A stretch of DNA of 64,000 nt from Aporrectodea caliginosa (taxonomy: Eukaryota; Annelida; Clitellata; Crassiclitellata; Lumbricidae), in the NCBI GenBank assembly GCA_020284085.1, contig JACEVL010000019.1, forward strand, positions 426,501-490,500, given 5' to 3'. Position 1 is the first letter of the stretch, and every line of letters begins with the position of its first letter. A program made the position numbers and the translations under genes. Shown here piece by piece: positions 11,379-23,424 of this stretch. The notes beneath the pieces are model-generated. The model did no database searches. It was not told where the DNA came from and saw only the letters and a list, made by a program, of their open reading frames with translations.

Positions 11379-12805
11379 CTATTCCCCTAACAAATATCCT
11401 CAATTGTTCCCTTTCTACCGGTATAGTTCCTTCCGCGCTTAAACTGGCCAAAATTGTACCCATCTTTAAACAAGGCACTCATGAGGATATTACCAACTAC
11501 AGACCTATATCAATCCTCCCGTATTTTTCCAAGATACTTGAAAAACTTATGTATAATAGACTATACGACTATGTTACCAGAATGAAAATAATATACCCCT
11601 CCCAACACGGTTTTCAAGCTGGCCACTCTACATCAATGACACTTTTGAAGATACAAGACAACATCTCCACTGTAATTGACAATAATGAATTTTCCATAGG
11701 TGTTTTTCTCGATATTGCCAAGGCATTCGACACTGACGACCACGGCATATTATTTGCAAAACTTGAGAATATTGGGATCCGGAGTATTAATCTATGTTGG
11801 TTCAAGAGCTATCTTACAAATAGACAACAACTTGTTGTGTGCCAAGGGCGCTTATCCAAACTAAGATTAGTCAAATTCGGCGTTCCTCAGGGATCTATCC
11901 TTGGTCCTCTACTCTTTTTGTTATTTACCAATGACCTTCCAAATGCTTCAAATCTTGTAGATTTTATACTTTTCGCCGATGACTCTAATGTATTTATCTC
12001 TGACAAAACTTACGAAGGTTTGTTCCAACTAGCGAACCAGGAATTACAAAAAATTGCAGATTGGTTTCAAAGTAACAAGTTATCATTAAATTTAAGTAAA
12101 ACTAGCTACATTCTTTTTTGCTCACATAGGAAAAAAACTCCTTCCTTACAGGGCGTAATTCAAGTTGGCAACTTTCTAATTCCCCAAGTAATCTCGGTTA
12201 AGTTTCTAGGAGTCCACTTGGATGAACACCTAACCTGGAATATTCATATATCTCACATAGCCTCTAAGATCTCAAAAAATGTGGGTATATTATCACGTAT
12301 CGCGTATATACTACCTATCCGCTTACGGTTAAATCTGTACTATTCACTCGTTCATCCCTACTTATCATATTGCAATATGGTCTGGGCCTCCAATTATGTC
12401 TCTAGACTAAAAAGACTTGTCCTCCTGCAAAACAAAGCTGTTAGAATAATCTCAGGGTCGTTTGCTTATGAGTCCACCGCTCAAATTTTCCATAAATTAA
12501 AAATACCAAAACCTGAACAGATTAAAATTATCCAAATCTGTGAGTTCATGTTTAAATATAGGTCACATGCGCTGCCACCGACTTTTGATGGTTATTTTCA
12601 CTCAGCCTCAGAAATCCACCGTTACGAAGTAAGATCTGCTGCAAACTTCAGAGGGATCTCCAATCGCACCAACACACGAAAATTCTCTCTAAAAAACGCT
12701 GGCCCTGCATTATGGAATGGTCTCCCGATCAAACTCAGAAACGTCCATAGTTTCCTTTTGTTTAAAAGCCAACTACGCGTGTATCTCTTCCCTCCGGTTA
12801 TTTAA
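11354..12805 (+). pseudogene. LINE ORF2 part 2: reverse transcriptase
   Basis: 483 open codons hold an RT of the CR1/jockey group. The fingers motif NYRPISILPYFSKILEKLM is at residues 47-65. The palm A region DIAKAFD is near 120, VPQGSILGPLLF near 180-191 and the catalytic FADDSN near 210-215. Downstream come KFLGVHLDEHLTW and a thumb region ending with PALWNGLP. The active-site aspartates are present. The only visible break is the frame change at the 5' edge relative to the endonuclease half. Jockey/CR1 RTs drive target-primed reverse transcription at the nick made by the endonuclease. Clade assignment is by motif look only. Confidence 0.88.
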
Positions 12806-13182
12806 GTTTATTCTGTGTGCACGTTAGTTAACTAGTTAAGATTTGTTCTTTGATTACTCATCCTTTGTTCCCTGTCTTTTAAAACACTTATAGATATTTT
12901 CCGACCACCTAATTATAACTAGCATTACTTTGCTTTAGGGTGACCCTTGTCAGCGGGGCTTAGGCCCTTTTAGGACTCCCCCTTTGAACCAACATCATCA
13001 TTGTTTATTTTTTCTGTTGTCAAACCTTTTGTTCAACTGGTTTCAATAAAAAGCGTGGTTATGGTTATGGTTATACAGGATCCCTCAGGGACTTAGATAT
13101 TACTATAGCTGCTGTAATTTGTCTGGAGATGACCCTACTCGTCGGTGTCCTGGTTGGCGAAAGTGCCTCGGAACGCGATTGC

Positions 13183-13399
<217 letters not shown>

Positions 13400-13479
13400 A
13401 GAATGAATTACTGAACAAAGTAATTGTCGATAATCTTCTGATGTGTTCTTATCCTGATGTTTAACTATACATTAATGCC

Positions 13480-13665
13480 ACCTTAACAGCTGCTTCTGCC
13501 CTTTCTGATAATCTGGCAACCCGGTTCGGATATTCTTTGGACTACTCCTTCAGGCAACTCCTCTGACAGTCTGACTCGAAGCAGCGCTCGTGAATAAGCT
13601 GGTGTCCTGCGCTTGGCTCTCAAGTGGCGCTTTAGAAGTTGGAGATTACTACTACGATAATTCAA
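13480..13665 (+). mobile_element. L2-type LINE 3' tail (family B)
   Basis: The family B 3' end is recognisable: CTCGTGAATAAGCTGGTG, then a TGGCGCTTTAGAAGTTGGAG block and a degenerate GATTAC tail. The same blocks occur at 43,555-43,640 and 46,835-46,920. Only 3' UTR is present. Confidence 0.75.
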
Positions 13666-13704
13666 AGTCATTCAAAAGGTTGACGTGCTAGTCTTAGGTT
13701 CTAG

Positions 13705-14735
13705 AACGAGGAAGTAGAACAGTTGCAGTTTTTGCGTTCCAATGTTTTGATGCCGACGTTTTAATATTCATAACATATGCAATTAGTGAAACGCGTGTTG
13801 CTGTAATGAGAACAAAAAACACTGCAACAGAAGCGTCTTATAATCAAGAATAACAGCGAGGACTTACATCGCCAGCTGATGATTTATGGCAAGCTTCATC
13901 TGATGGACGTAATATTTATTCAGCTACTTCTACAAGATGAAACGCCCAAGTGTCCAACAGCATCAATAGGCCTACTTATGTCTTAAGTTGATCCAGAAAC
14001 TTCCTGAATACTAAAACCGCCAATGAAGGCTTTCGGTTTCTGATAGAGTCTGGTTACCGACTTAAGTTACTGAAATCATTCTGGTCGCAGTTTGAGGATT
14101 GAAGGCTAAGAGAAAGTTGGATGTCTAACTGCACGGTGATTAGCTTCTTCCTGGTTATATTGAAGCTGCTTACATATGTACACTGGGTGCGTCTTTGGGT
14201 GAGATACCAGAGCTGCTGATAATACTGGATATATGTATTTCCATTAGCAATGAGAGTAATAAATAACTACTACTACTACTACTAATAATAATATTCGTTT
14301 ATTAATTCAAACTGAATTTTGAATGTAGTAAGATTGTATGATAGAGTAGTCACAGATGGTATCAAGTTTAACAGGAGTCAAATTTAACTGTACAACAGCC
14401 TGCAAGGCGCCCATCTGTCCTACTGCTCAGTTTACAGTCGCCTCTAGGGAGTGGAAGGCTTAGTCAACCTTATGTGGTTATCGGATATAGAAACCGCGTC
14501 CTTCTGATCTTCATGCCAGCGTGTTACCATTCAACCTTCTCCCCACCACAAGATACTTCATTTTACACATAAATTGACAATACCATAACAGTAATGTTCT
14601 CTAGAGTATTTACAATATTATTTTCCTACCAAAACTTTCAGGAATGCTTTGTCTTTACTGTCAGTGAGGTTAAGAAGCAGTAGGCCCTAATGAGGTACAA
14701 TCAACGTGCCAGGGTTTTATTTATAAATACGCGCA
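13705..14735 (+). repeat. Unclassified dispersed repeat, copy 1 (split by a SINE)
   Basis: This stretch aligns by eye with 23,425-24,460. Shared words in order include CAACAGAAG, CCAGCTGATGATTTATG, TTATTCAGC/TTATGCAGC, CCAGAGCTGCTGA and AATACGCGCA. Copy 1 is interrupted at 14,276-14,570 by a SINE that copy 2 lacks. No ORF, LTR or TIR is visible. It could be an unnamed transposon or a segmental duplication. Confidence 0.6.
14276..14570 (-). mobile_element. tRNA-derived SINE, family 2, copy 1
   Basis: On the minus strand it starts with a decayed tRNA-like head (AATGGTAACACGCTGGC, then GACGCGGTTTC). The body includes GGCGCCTTGCAGGC and it ends in an AATAATA-type tail. The head and body words match the copy at 15,905-16,190. 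RNA polymerase III A- and B-box remnants are visible but degenerate. Confidence 0.65.
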
Positions 14736-15106
14736 GTATAACAAGACGTAAGAATTCCAGCATAGGCAAGTATCAGATACACGATTCTTAAAAGTATGAT
14801 CCCTGGATAGAGCGTCCAGACTCGCGATATGTAGGTCATGTTTTCTAACCTTGGTGATAAGAAAGTACCAATGATTAAGGAGGCTTAAAATATAGTTAAT
14901 TTATAGTTTGCAAAATGATTACAAGCAGCTGACACTATTATCTGTTTAATTCCGGTTAATGCGGATAGTGACCTAGATACCAGGAGGTCAACAACTTATC
15001 TCCTGTTTGCATATGTTTATTTTAAGTTTAATTACATAGCCCACAGCTTAATACTATCAAATTCCGCATTTTGCCCACTGCGGGTAGTTTCAGGATTCAG
15101 TCGATG
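14736..15106. other. Unrecognised interval
   Basis: No element, exon or RNA gene recognised between the dispersed repeat and the SINE family 1 copy. Confidence 0.45.
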
Positions 15107-15430
<324 letters not shown>

Positions 15431-15669
15431 CTGGTTATTGTCTTCTCATGAAGTAGGGACTATGGTTCAATGTAGGTCTATTTGATTATAATTATATGAG
15501 ACGATATAACAGCCTGACAAGGAAGTTTTGAGCCATGTCTAGCTTTTTAGCCTTAAAAAAGGATATGCTGTATGTCCTTGCTCTCACATAATCCAGAATA
15601 TCTTGAGACCCTAACATCATCTCTTTCAACTCGCTGATCCACCGTAGACTGATTTCTAGTTCGTTTCCA

Positions 15670-15830
15670 AATCATTAATCATAAACTCAAAATTTCTAAA
15701 GTACTATACTCTAAGGCTAAACGCAGAGCACCAGCCTATTCTAGATCGCTGCGTCGTATCAGAGAGGTTGTCCAATTATCAATGGACCAGTGGAGGTCAG
15801 AATCCGGTTGTCAAGGCAGAGCAGCTGCTA
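15670..15830 (-). mobile_element. L2-type LINE 3' tail (family B), degenerate
   Basis: The minus strand shows the family B tail words (AATAGGCTGGTGCTCTGCG, TTTAGAAATTTTGAG) with many substitutions. There is no coding part. Confidence 0.55.
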
Positions 15831-15904
15831 AGGCGGACTTCGTTGAGTACGAGAAAGCTAGGTAGGCGTATGATCGGATGGATTCGGGTAGTCATATGTA
15901 TTTG

Positions 15905-16190
15905 TTAGTAATAATAATAATAATATTGTCTTTATTAATTGAAACTGACAATAACGCAGGATGATTACAAATCAGTATGAACGGATGATCACAAGTTATT
16001 AGAGGAGTCGAATTTAACTGTATACGAAAGCCATGCAAGGCGCCCATAACGTCCTACATCTAATTTTACCAAAGATAGCCTACATCTCGCAGATGATAGG
16101 CTGAGTGGACCTTTGAGAGGGTGCGGGAAGCGATCCCACTATGTACTGCTCTTCACGCCAGTGATGTTACCACTACACTATGGACCCCCC
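15905..16190 (-). mobile_element. tRNA-derived SINE, family 2, copy 2
   Basis: On the minus strand the head reads TCCATAGTGTAGTGGTAACA, a good A-box-like start of Asp/Glu/Gly type, followed by GGGATCGCTTCCC as a B-box. The body shares GGGCGCCTTGCATGGC with copy 1, and the tail is TTATTATTA. It is older or differently decayed than copy 1 but clearly the same family. Confidence 0.7.
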
Positions 16191-16199
16191 CCCCAAGTG

Positions 16200-17129
16200 A
16201 TAGCACTGACTTGGGTTGGGTCTCTGAATCGTTGATTGGCTCTTTATAAATGTTACGAATTCTTAAATATGTGAGGCTTCAATTTGTTATGGAAAACTAT
16301 TTATTCAGCTTTATCCGAAATCCTAGACAGGCACATTTTCACTTGATCTGAGAGGGTTGCTTTTCACCATTACCAGTCCTGGTAAAATTCAGATATTGCT
16401 GCTGCAAGGAAGTTGCGCAGTCGTTTTGAAAAGACTATGGATAATGCTTCCATTTATTTTCTTATCTACTCACTTTAAAAGGTTCCTTATCTCATCACTG
16501 TTAAACGAGAGTGCAACTTTACGTAAGCTTTTATCAGGACCCAAGTCCACATAATAGTTTCGTAACGTTTCTGAGAACTCCGCTTCTCAGAATTATCTAT
16601 GGCAGGCAATAAATAAAATCTCTCTGGATGCGCCTTCCAATCTGGCTTTGTGCTTGCCACAGTCTATTTACTATCTGCTGAAAAAATAATATCTTTCTCT
16701 TAAGGACCTATCAAACTATCGCCCCATATCTACTATATGTTTCATCTCCGACATCCTGGATACGGTTCAATCAGTCATTCATTACGAGAATTTGCGTAGC
16801 TCCTCTTCATGGGGACTACTCAAAGGCGCTTCTAAACCCAGAGCGACCAAATATGACCATCTTAAGATGAGAGAAGAATGCATGGGAAGGTGTTGTAGGA
16901 AGGGAGCGGTGCACCAATGGGAGGCCATTCCAGGTCTAGGGACCTACCACCGAGAAGGCACGGCTCTGCCCGGGGGAGATGCGAGCAAGAGGAACAGAGA
17001 GAAGTCCTGGTTCAGTCGAAGTGAGGGAGCGCCAGCCCAAAACACTGAAGGCTACCTAGCTCGACAAGATAGACGGAAGCGAAACCTAGCAGACAACGTC
17101 AGACTAAGGTAACTATTCAATACTTGATT
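16200..17129. other. Unrecognised interval
   Basis: No known family recognised. A 106-codon plus-strand ORF (16,792-17,112) is rich in Arg/Lys/Gly and has no motif I can name. Confidence 0.4.
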
Positions 17130-17880
17130 CTCTGCTGAAGGGGGGGGGGAGGTCGCTGCTGAAGGAGAAGCCCGCGGAGAAGGTCGCGGATATAGCTGGA
17201 GATGTGGTCGAATTTGGGTATGCAGCCAAAAAGGCCGGCTGCCTAGGACGCGATCTAGGCAGCTCAGTCGGTCAACCGAAAGAGATCAGCAGTAGCCAAG
17301 TCTGAAAAACTCCGCCACTGTTCGCTTTCTGACAGTGCCAGTCCCAAGCCTGGATGAAGGAGGAGGGCGACGCTAATGGTCTTTGTTACCACACAGATAG
17401 TCGTTAAAAAGGAAACACACACACAAGTCTGAAGGTAGCGAACAAAATGGACAAGGGTTGCAGTAGCGATAGGAGTAATCGAGAAAGCAACAGTGCGTAG
17501 TTGGCGCAGTTGATAACAGCATGCACTCTATGCACGGCTGAGTGCGTGAATGTCAGAAAGACCGTAGATAGCGGGGCCCGAATGGCCCTAGTGGGCCCAT
17601 GGACTCCACAAAAGGAGCGCTCATGAAGAAGGAATCTAAGCCAAGGGAGCAGAGTACCAGGTAGGCTGAAAGATATAATGTAACCGTTCTGGTAAAATTT
17701 CATGGACTACAATGTCAAACGCTGCATTGACATCAAATAGGGCTTAGAGTGTCAGTTGAGAGCGATCGATGGCACCGTAGACATCGGAAAGGAGACGAAG
17801 AAGTAATGTCTCGGTGGAGTGACCTTTCAGAAAGCCAGACTGGATCGCATGAAGCAGGTTGTTAGTCTCAGGGTACGATG
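17130..17880 (-). mobile_element. L2-type LINE fragment (family A), minus strand
   Basis: Reading 17,880 to 17,130 on the minus strand gives an RT fingers block (QSGFLKGHSTETLLLRLLSD), a motif-A region (ALFDVNAAFD) and then RSFCGVHGPTRAIRAPL. After a degraded stretch comes IPKFDHISSYIRDLL, the conserved C-terminal block of this L2 family. The catalytic DD region is lost by deletion. It lies head-to-head with the plus-strand copy that begins at 17,881. Confidence 0.75.
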
Positions 17881-18775
17881 TGGATCACTAGTCCGTTCTA
17901 TTGATTGTCTTGCTTCTGATCTTCACTACTGGATGTCGACTAATCGACTCTGCCTAAATGCTACATAGACTAAGTTGATCTGGTTTGGGACTAGACAACA
18001 GCTTTCCAAACTTGACTTTCAATTACTGACTGAGAAATTCCCTGTCTACACATACTCTTCTAGTGTCCGTGACCTGGGTGTCACGCTTGACTCCTCCCTC
18101 ACATTCACTGAGCACATATCTAACCTGACTCGCTCCTGCTTCTTTCAACTGAGGCGTCTCAGAGCCATGAGATGATAGGTCTCTCCCTCTGTCTTTACCA
18201 CCATAGTTCATGCCTTTATCTGTTCCCGACTTGACTACTGCAACTCATTTCTTATGGGCCTCCCGAAACAGCGTCTTTCTCCCCTTCAATCGGTCTTAAA
18301 TGCTTCAGCTAGGCTCATAGCCCGACTCCTCGCTTTTCGCATATCTCTACATATATGCTTGATATCTTGCACTGGCTTCCTATCACTGCGAGTATCCATT
18401 ATAAGATCCTCTTTCTAGTCTCAAAGGCGCAGCTGAGCAGTGCCCCAAAGTATCTTTCTGACTCTATGCGAAAGCCGTTATCTGCGACCTCATCTCGTTC
18501 CTTGCGCTCTGCTGATTGGCTAGATCTTTTGTTCCTAGAACTAGGACTGCCTTGGTTCAACGTCAGGCATTTGCTGTGGTTGGTCTCTACTTGGAATGAC
18601 CTTCCCTCCTCATTAAGGGCTAAACTAATGACTAGTTTTTCCTATTTGGACTCTCGTTCTTTAACATTAAAGACGTTTCTTTTCCCCGGGGTTTTCGTGC
18701 TGAGAGAGCTTCTGAATAGTTATTCTGAGAGAGGCGCTATATAAATCTTTAGATACTATGCGATACTACTACTAT
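17881..18775 (+). mobile_element. L2-type LINE 3' part (family A), plus strand
   Basis: It begins just downstream of where the YADD box would lie and runs through SVRDLGVTLDSSLTFTEHI, the C-terminal domain with LHWLPIT and STWNDLPSSLR, and the 3' motif AGGCGCTATATAAATC. The tail is short and imperfect. Several in-frame stops (for example near 17,966 and 18,176) show it is dead. Confidence 0.8.
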
Positions 18776-18894
18776 ACTATGACCTGTGAGCTGGACCCTG
18801 GAGGGCGATAATCTTCTCAATGACTTTCGAGACAAACGAAACATCGGCTATTATAGGTCGGGGTTGACTGGGTTGTTGCGAACTACTAGTGTAG

Positions 18895-19935
18895 ACATCT
18901 TTCATCACATGAGCTTCAAATCTGCCTATCATGAATACTATCCACTGAAACTGCACTCACAGTTACATGATATCAACTCCATGGACAAGGAAGAGCAATT
19001 GCTCTCATATTACTTAATCATTCTGCCGTTTTGATACTGTTGATTATATTAACCCTTTGGAGGTGAGGTGAAGCATTGTAACATTTCAGGTGAGGTGGGG
19101 TCTGACATACCCCAATACATATAATTACTTGAAAGTCGCAATATCAACTATAATATAAATTGTGAGCTAAACTACAGTTATGTAACCAATTGTCGGCTAA
19201 ACTGGTGATTTTCAGGAACAAATAACAGTTTTCAATCATAATTGATATGGCCAGCGTGGTGGCGCTCAGAATCAAGCGGCCCTTTGCAATGGCATCTTCG
19301 TGGCCCTCAAAACATGTAACATTTTGGGGACACGTGACAATGTCGTGACATAATACCCGTAATAATGGATCAATTTTGCATCGATGCAACACTATATGCA
19401 GTAATATCTTATAATCGCACATTTTTTCGGCACTGTGCCGTTACTTTTTTAAATTCCTTAAAATCAATATGTATAGGAAAAATTAAAATTTCACTTTAAT
19501 ATGCAAGAAATAAAAAAAAATGCCTCCAAAAGTACCTGAAAGTGTCCTAAAGTGTCCGTATTTCACATTCACTAAGGTAGACAAAAATAATCCAAGCTGG
19601 TTCTACGTTTTCCGTAGAAAAAGCAGCGTAGAATAGCCTTTGGGTGTGTCATACCCCACCTCACCTCCAAAGGGTTAAACTCTTTCACCCCTTGAACACG
19701 GGTTTGGTCTTTCTGGCCCGACACTCCGCTGGTTTGCATCGCTCATACACTGACGCGCTCAATCAGTCCGCATCAGGATGCCAAGTTGCCAACTGTATTG
19801 AATTGTGGAGTCTCAGAAGATCTAATGCTGGACCCCCTCCTATTTACAACATATGCCAATACACTCTTAGATGGCCATCTAGCAATAAGCTCTCCCAATT
19901 CCTGCTCTTAGGCTCAAATTTGATTGGTTAATTAA
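18895..19935 (+). mobile_element. L2/CR1-type LINE RT fragment split by a piggyBac-like MITE
   Basis: Before the MITE the reading gives FKSAYHEYYPLKLHSQ, DINSMDKEEQLLSYYL and a motif-A-like FDTVDY. After the MITE it resumes with GFGLSGPTLRWFASL and RAQSVRI. These are the order and words of an L2/CR1 RT between fingers and palm. The frame is broken in several places. The piggyBac-like unit at 19,053-19,674 fits neatly between the halves, so the LINE is the older insertion. Confidence 0.6.
19053..19674. mobile_element. piggyBac-like MITE at TTAA
   Basis: A 622-bp unit is bounded by TTAA on both sides (19,049-19,052 and 19,675-19,678). It has inverted ends CCCTTTGGAGGTGAGGTG and CACCTCACCTCCAAAGGG. 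Further in, a GGTGAGGTGGGGT word is repeated near the left end and mirrored near the right end, as in subterminal repeats. TTAA targets and CCCTTT ends are hallmarks of piggyBac. The only ORF inside (minus strand, 92 codons) has no transposase motif. Confidence 0.88.
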
Positions 19936-20379
19936 CATCTATTCAGTTAGGTGGATTGACTTTTGATCGTTGGAATGTATACACAAGTTGTGCAAATCGT
20001 TTGATTCTACCAAGTTCTTCTCTGACCATGTTAAAACCGCAGGTAAAATAGTTCACTTTCACAGTCGGTATATTCCTTGAATCAGATATTACATCACTGA
20101 AAATATCTTAGTCTAATTGAAAATTGCCCTGGATTTTTGTCGTGCTAAATACTCCGACTTATATCCAATTCATATCGCTAAATGAGATTTGGAAATCTAC
20201 TTATGGTTGCTTGATTGCTAATCTTATAAAAGCGAGTTTCAGGATTGAATCTCTCCTGAGACGGCCATAACGCAGTTCGCGAGTAGACTCTACCTTGCTG
20301 AACGTCATCTTGTGAACCTCATGAGATTTCTGATAGCATGTGAGTTTACAGCGATCAGTAACTCCAAGCAACCTGGCTC

Positions 20380-20530
20380 TTGCGAATCCTTACCTTAGTC
20401 CTTCCTGTGCAGGACTGCACATCGGGCAACGCAGCTTCTCCACTCCTCTCTGTCCCTCGCCACCTCGACAGCATCCTCCACCGTCATCTCCAGACATCTC
20501 AGGTCCTCCTGGACAGCTCTTGCGAATACA
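20380..20530 (-). mobile_element. RTE-like LINE ORF2 C-terminal fragment
   Basis: The minus strand reads QEDLRCLEMTVEDAVEVARD, then REEWRSCVARCAVLH. This is the end of an endonuclease-reverse transcriptase LINE ORF, comparable to KEDLKEMGIDWNKAEKTA and EWRNLVAQCS near 49,510-49,610. Only this last block is present. Confidence 0.65.
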
Positions 20531-20534
20531 TGTA

Positions 20535-21797
20535 ATATATGTATATATAATGTATATAAATTTATATATACTGCAGCCTATTTCGATATCAATATTATAA
20601 TAGCACCGCTTCAAAAAAATCTCACTCAGAAATCAAGGTATTGCAATAAGCAATTAACGTTCAGAAAATTAGAAAAGTAACCAGTGGTGGCAGTCTTGCA
20701 CACACACAGAGCTCAACCAGTGGATTCCCATCCTGGGTTGACAGCTTTACGCTACGCTCGATGATGAGGATCACAACCACTAGATGAAAATCCCGGAGCG
20801 CAACCACTTCAAAGTTTAATAATTATTATTAGGCTATTACTATTACTACTATTATTATTATCAGTAATATTTTATTTGTAAAAATTTGTTATCGTGCTCA
20901 AGGTTGCAGAAGATTGCGAATCGGAGGCGTTTCTACGTTTTTGTCAGATTGTTTTTTTCAATAAACGAATATATATTATATATAATATAAAAGTAGCCGC
21001 TGAACGAAGTAAGCGCTCATAGAACATGTGTGTCAGACCAGTTGAACTTACTAAAGAGAATCGCGTATGGTATATCACGCCTCGAAGATACCCCGAAGTG
21101 GCAGAAAATGTATTATGGGTTCTTTCCTCGTGGTGGATCGCTGCGGAACCATCGAATTCAACTGTCGAACTGTCGCGTTCAAAAGACCGCAAATTCACTG
21201 CCTTCTTGGGGCATGTTGATAAGCAACTCCAGTATTGCGATTAAATTTTCAGTTCAACAGATGGTGGAATTTCGGCCGACCAACACGTTAGCCTTCGACC
21301 GAAGCGCTTGACGCGCCGGCTGACCCTATTTCAAAAGATACCTTTCTCGGAGCGTTTTATGGCCAGTCATTGTACAATCGCCCATTTCCAGTCATTAGCG
21401 GAACAGAGATTTCCCCGTTGTACTTGCTAGGTGATCGAGGGGTTCTACTGGGGCTGCCGACGCTCTTTGGGACTTCCTCGCAGTATAACCTCGCCTGAAA
21501 ACTACGCTCGTTAATGCCGATGAGGAAGATCTACGCCAGTTTGAGACCGACCTTATGATGCTGTATAACAGTGAAGGAACTCTTTTCTCTTACTCGTATG
21601 CCGATGACGATGAGGATGTTTATATGCCATCCAGGAAGGATGTGGCGAACTAGACCGACAAAGTGATCGAATTGAGCTCAGATGAAGATACAATGTAACT
21701 TCAGTTTCGCTGAGCGATTGCTGAGAAAAAAGTGAATACATTATCGAATTGAGCTAATATGTCATTGGCTAATTACATTCTTTTTGTGGGATGAGCA
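20535..21797. other. Interval with coding-like but unrecognised sequence
   Basis: Between 21,026 and 21,655 several short open stretches in different plus frames look protein-like, for example SRLEDTPKWQKMYYGFFPRG and GTEISPLYLLGDRGVLLG, followed by an acidic YADDDEDVYM stretch. The changes of frame suggest a decayed gene. I do not recognise the family and offer no function. Confidence 0.3.
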
Positions 21798-21962
21798 TTC
21801 ACAGATAGTGTATTTGCGTAGGTTAAGTGAACTGATTAGGAATATTCATATTATTGAAGACAGTTATTGATCACCGCCACGTTTAATACTAATTAATTGA
21901 ACATGTGAACTTTCTTACGTTATGATATTTTTACAGCAATGGACGGTAAATGCTTATTATGA
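21798..21962 (+). repeat. Direct repeat, left copy
   Basis: About 165 bp shared with 22,890-23,060. Common words in order are GTGTATTTGCGTAGGT, GAAGACAGTTAT, CACCGCCACG, TAATTGAACATGTGAACTT and CAATGGACGGTAAATGC. The spacing is about 1.09 kb. No terminal TG...CA is evident. Confidence 0.85.
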
Positions 21963-22889
21963 CTCCTTGCATGATCGTGCCAATTGAGTTATAATTCGAA
22001 GTTAAGCCGATTATCATCGTTATTTTCCTTTCTTGCGCAGAAATGCCGTGTTTAGTTGCGAATCAATTACCATTCGTTACTCTGAAACGTTTAATTACCA
22101 TTATTTGTATGCTTCTGTCCCCTTTTAGAGTTTGTTGTGCACGATTGACTTGACTCAAAGCCTTAGCTGCACCAGGTTTGATTGTCCTGTGAATTAATTG
22201 CACCAAATTTCGTTGTGCTGAGTTAGCCTACGTGATCTGCGGCATTGGAGAGCTAAAACTCGATTGCTCGAGGGTTTAATTGTGTCCACTTCGGTTTTAA
22301 CTTGTTTGTACCCAGCTGCGGCAGGAATTAATCGTACACGTATGCCCTTTCAATTGTTTAACTAAGGAATAAGTTGTGTTACATTGACTTTGGAGACGTG
22401 TTGATTTGTCCACGTTAGCCTATGAAATAAATTTCACACCAGCGTGACCGTGTGCTCGCTTACAGAACTGGCTGATACACTAAACTTATATATCGAGTGT
22501 GCAAGTTGTGATGCTGTCGGGTGTTTCACTAAACGTAATCACCGTTGATTACGGTGTCTTCATATACTCTGACAGACGACGGAGGCCGGACGTGCGCAAA
22601 CAGTCCATGGATTGAGAGGTGTACTAGGAGCCATCGAAGGTGGTACCAGAACGAGGAGGAAGAAGCCCTATCGGACGATAACCGACTGCCGATCGACATA
22701 CGTTTATGTCCGGTCAGACCAGGACCCCATGAACGCTACAGTCTGATGCATTTTGCAAAACGGCTGAAAAGCGGCAGTGAGAAATAGGCAACGCTCACAT
22801 ACAGACTTCCTTAAAAATACCAAGATCAGTTTATCTACTGTTCTGCTTCATCACTGTAGAGTAAAGGCTAAGATGTTAAAAGGCTCAGA

Positions 22890-23060
22890 TGATTCACAGA
22901 TTGTGTATTTGCGTAGGTAAAGTGAACCGATAAAGAATATTCAAATGGTTGAAGACAGTTATAATTGACCACCGCCACGCTTAATACTAATTAATTGAAC
23001 ATGTGAACTTCGTTACCTTATGATATTGATGCAGCAATGGACGGTAAATGCTTATTATGC
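22890..23060 (+). repeat. Direct repeat, right copy
   Basis: Partner of 21,798-21,962 with roughly 85-90 percent identity by eye. The 0.93 kb between the copies has no recognised RT or gag, so it could be a solo-type TRIM element, a tandem duplication, or two copies of a short transposon. Confidence 0.85.
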
Positions 23061-23424
23061 TAAGATGTCAACCATTTCGCATATATTCAAATGGACAGTT
23101 ACACGTCGGTTTAAGAACGTATGAGCAGAATATCGACAATTTGTTGAGTAATTCGTTCTAGTTAAAGTTCAGGCTTACAGAAAAAACATTTATTGCACAA
23201 GAAAATTCCGAATTCTATTTTTGACAGACAATGACTTGTTGAGCACCTCTTACAATAGTGCAAAAACTGTATGAATTTGAACATCAGAGACGCTCTCTGA
23301 TCTAGCCTAGGCTATATTATGGCGTTGAATATTATATCAGTTAACAAAACAATGCACAATCAGCTGAAAGAGACACAAGTGGCGAACTCACGCGCACACG
23401 TGGAACCGACCAACGGATTCGCGT

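Larger units (their letters stand above)
10235..13075 (+). mobile_element. CR1/jockey-type non-LTR retrotransposon, 5'-truncated
   Basis: A LINE copy that runs from the last part of the endonuclease domain through a complete reverse transcriptase to the 3' UTR. It ends in an AATAAA-like signal and a short TGGTTA tandem tail (13,055-13,075). The 5' boundary lies next to the TTA microsatellite, with VYRPPG-like endonuclease sequence at once downstream. Related fragments are at 33,280-33,950 (RT, minus) and 60,335-60,480 (3' UTR, minus). The 3' UTR carries a distinctive GCGGGGCTTAGGCCC block also present in the latter copy. Confidence 0.88.

Noticed and set aside
16792..17112. 106-codon plus-strand ORF
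   Set aside because: Basic, Gly-rich composition without a motif; kept only as part of an unrecognised interval.
17600..18175. Twin-priming 5' inversion of one L2 copy
   Set aside because: The minus-strand part also contains the C-terminal block found in the plus-strand part, so two copies are needed.
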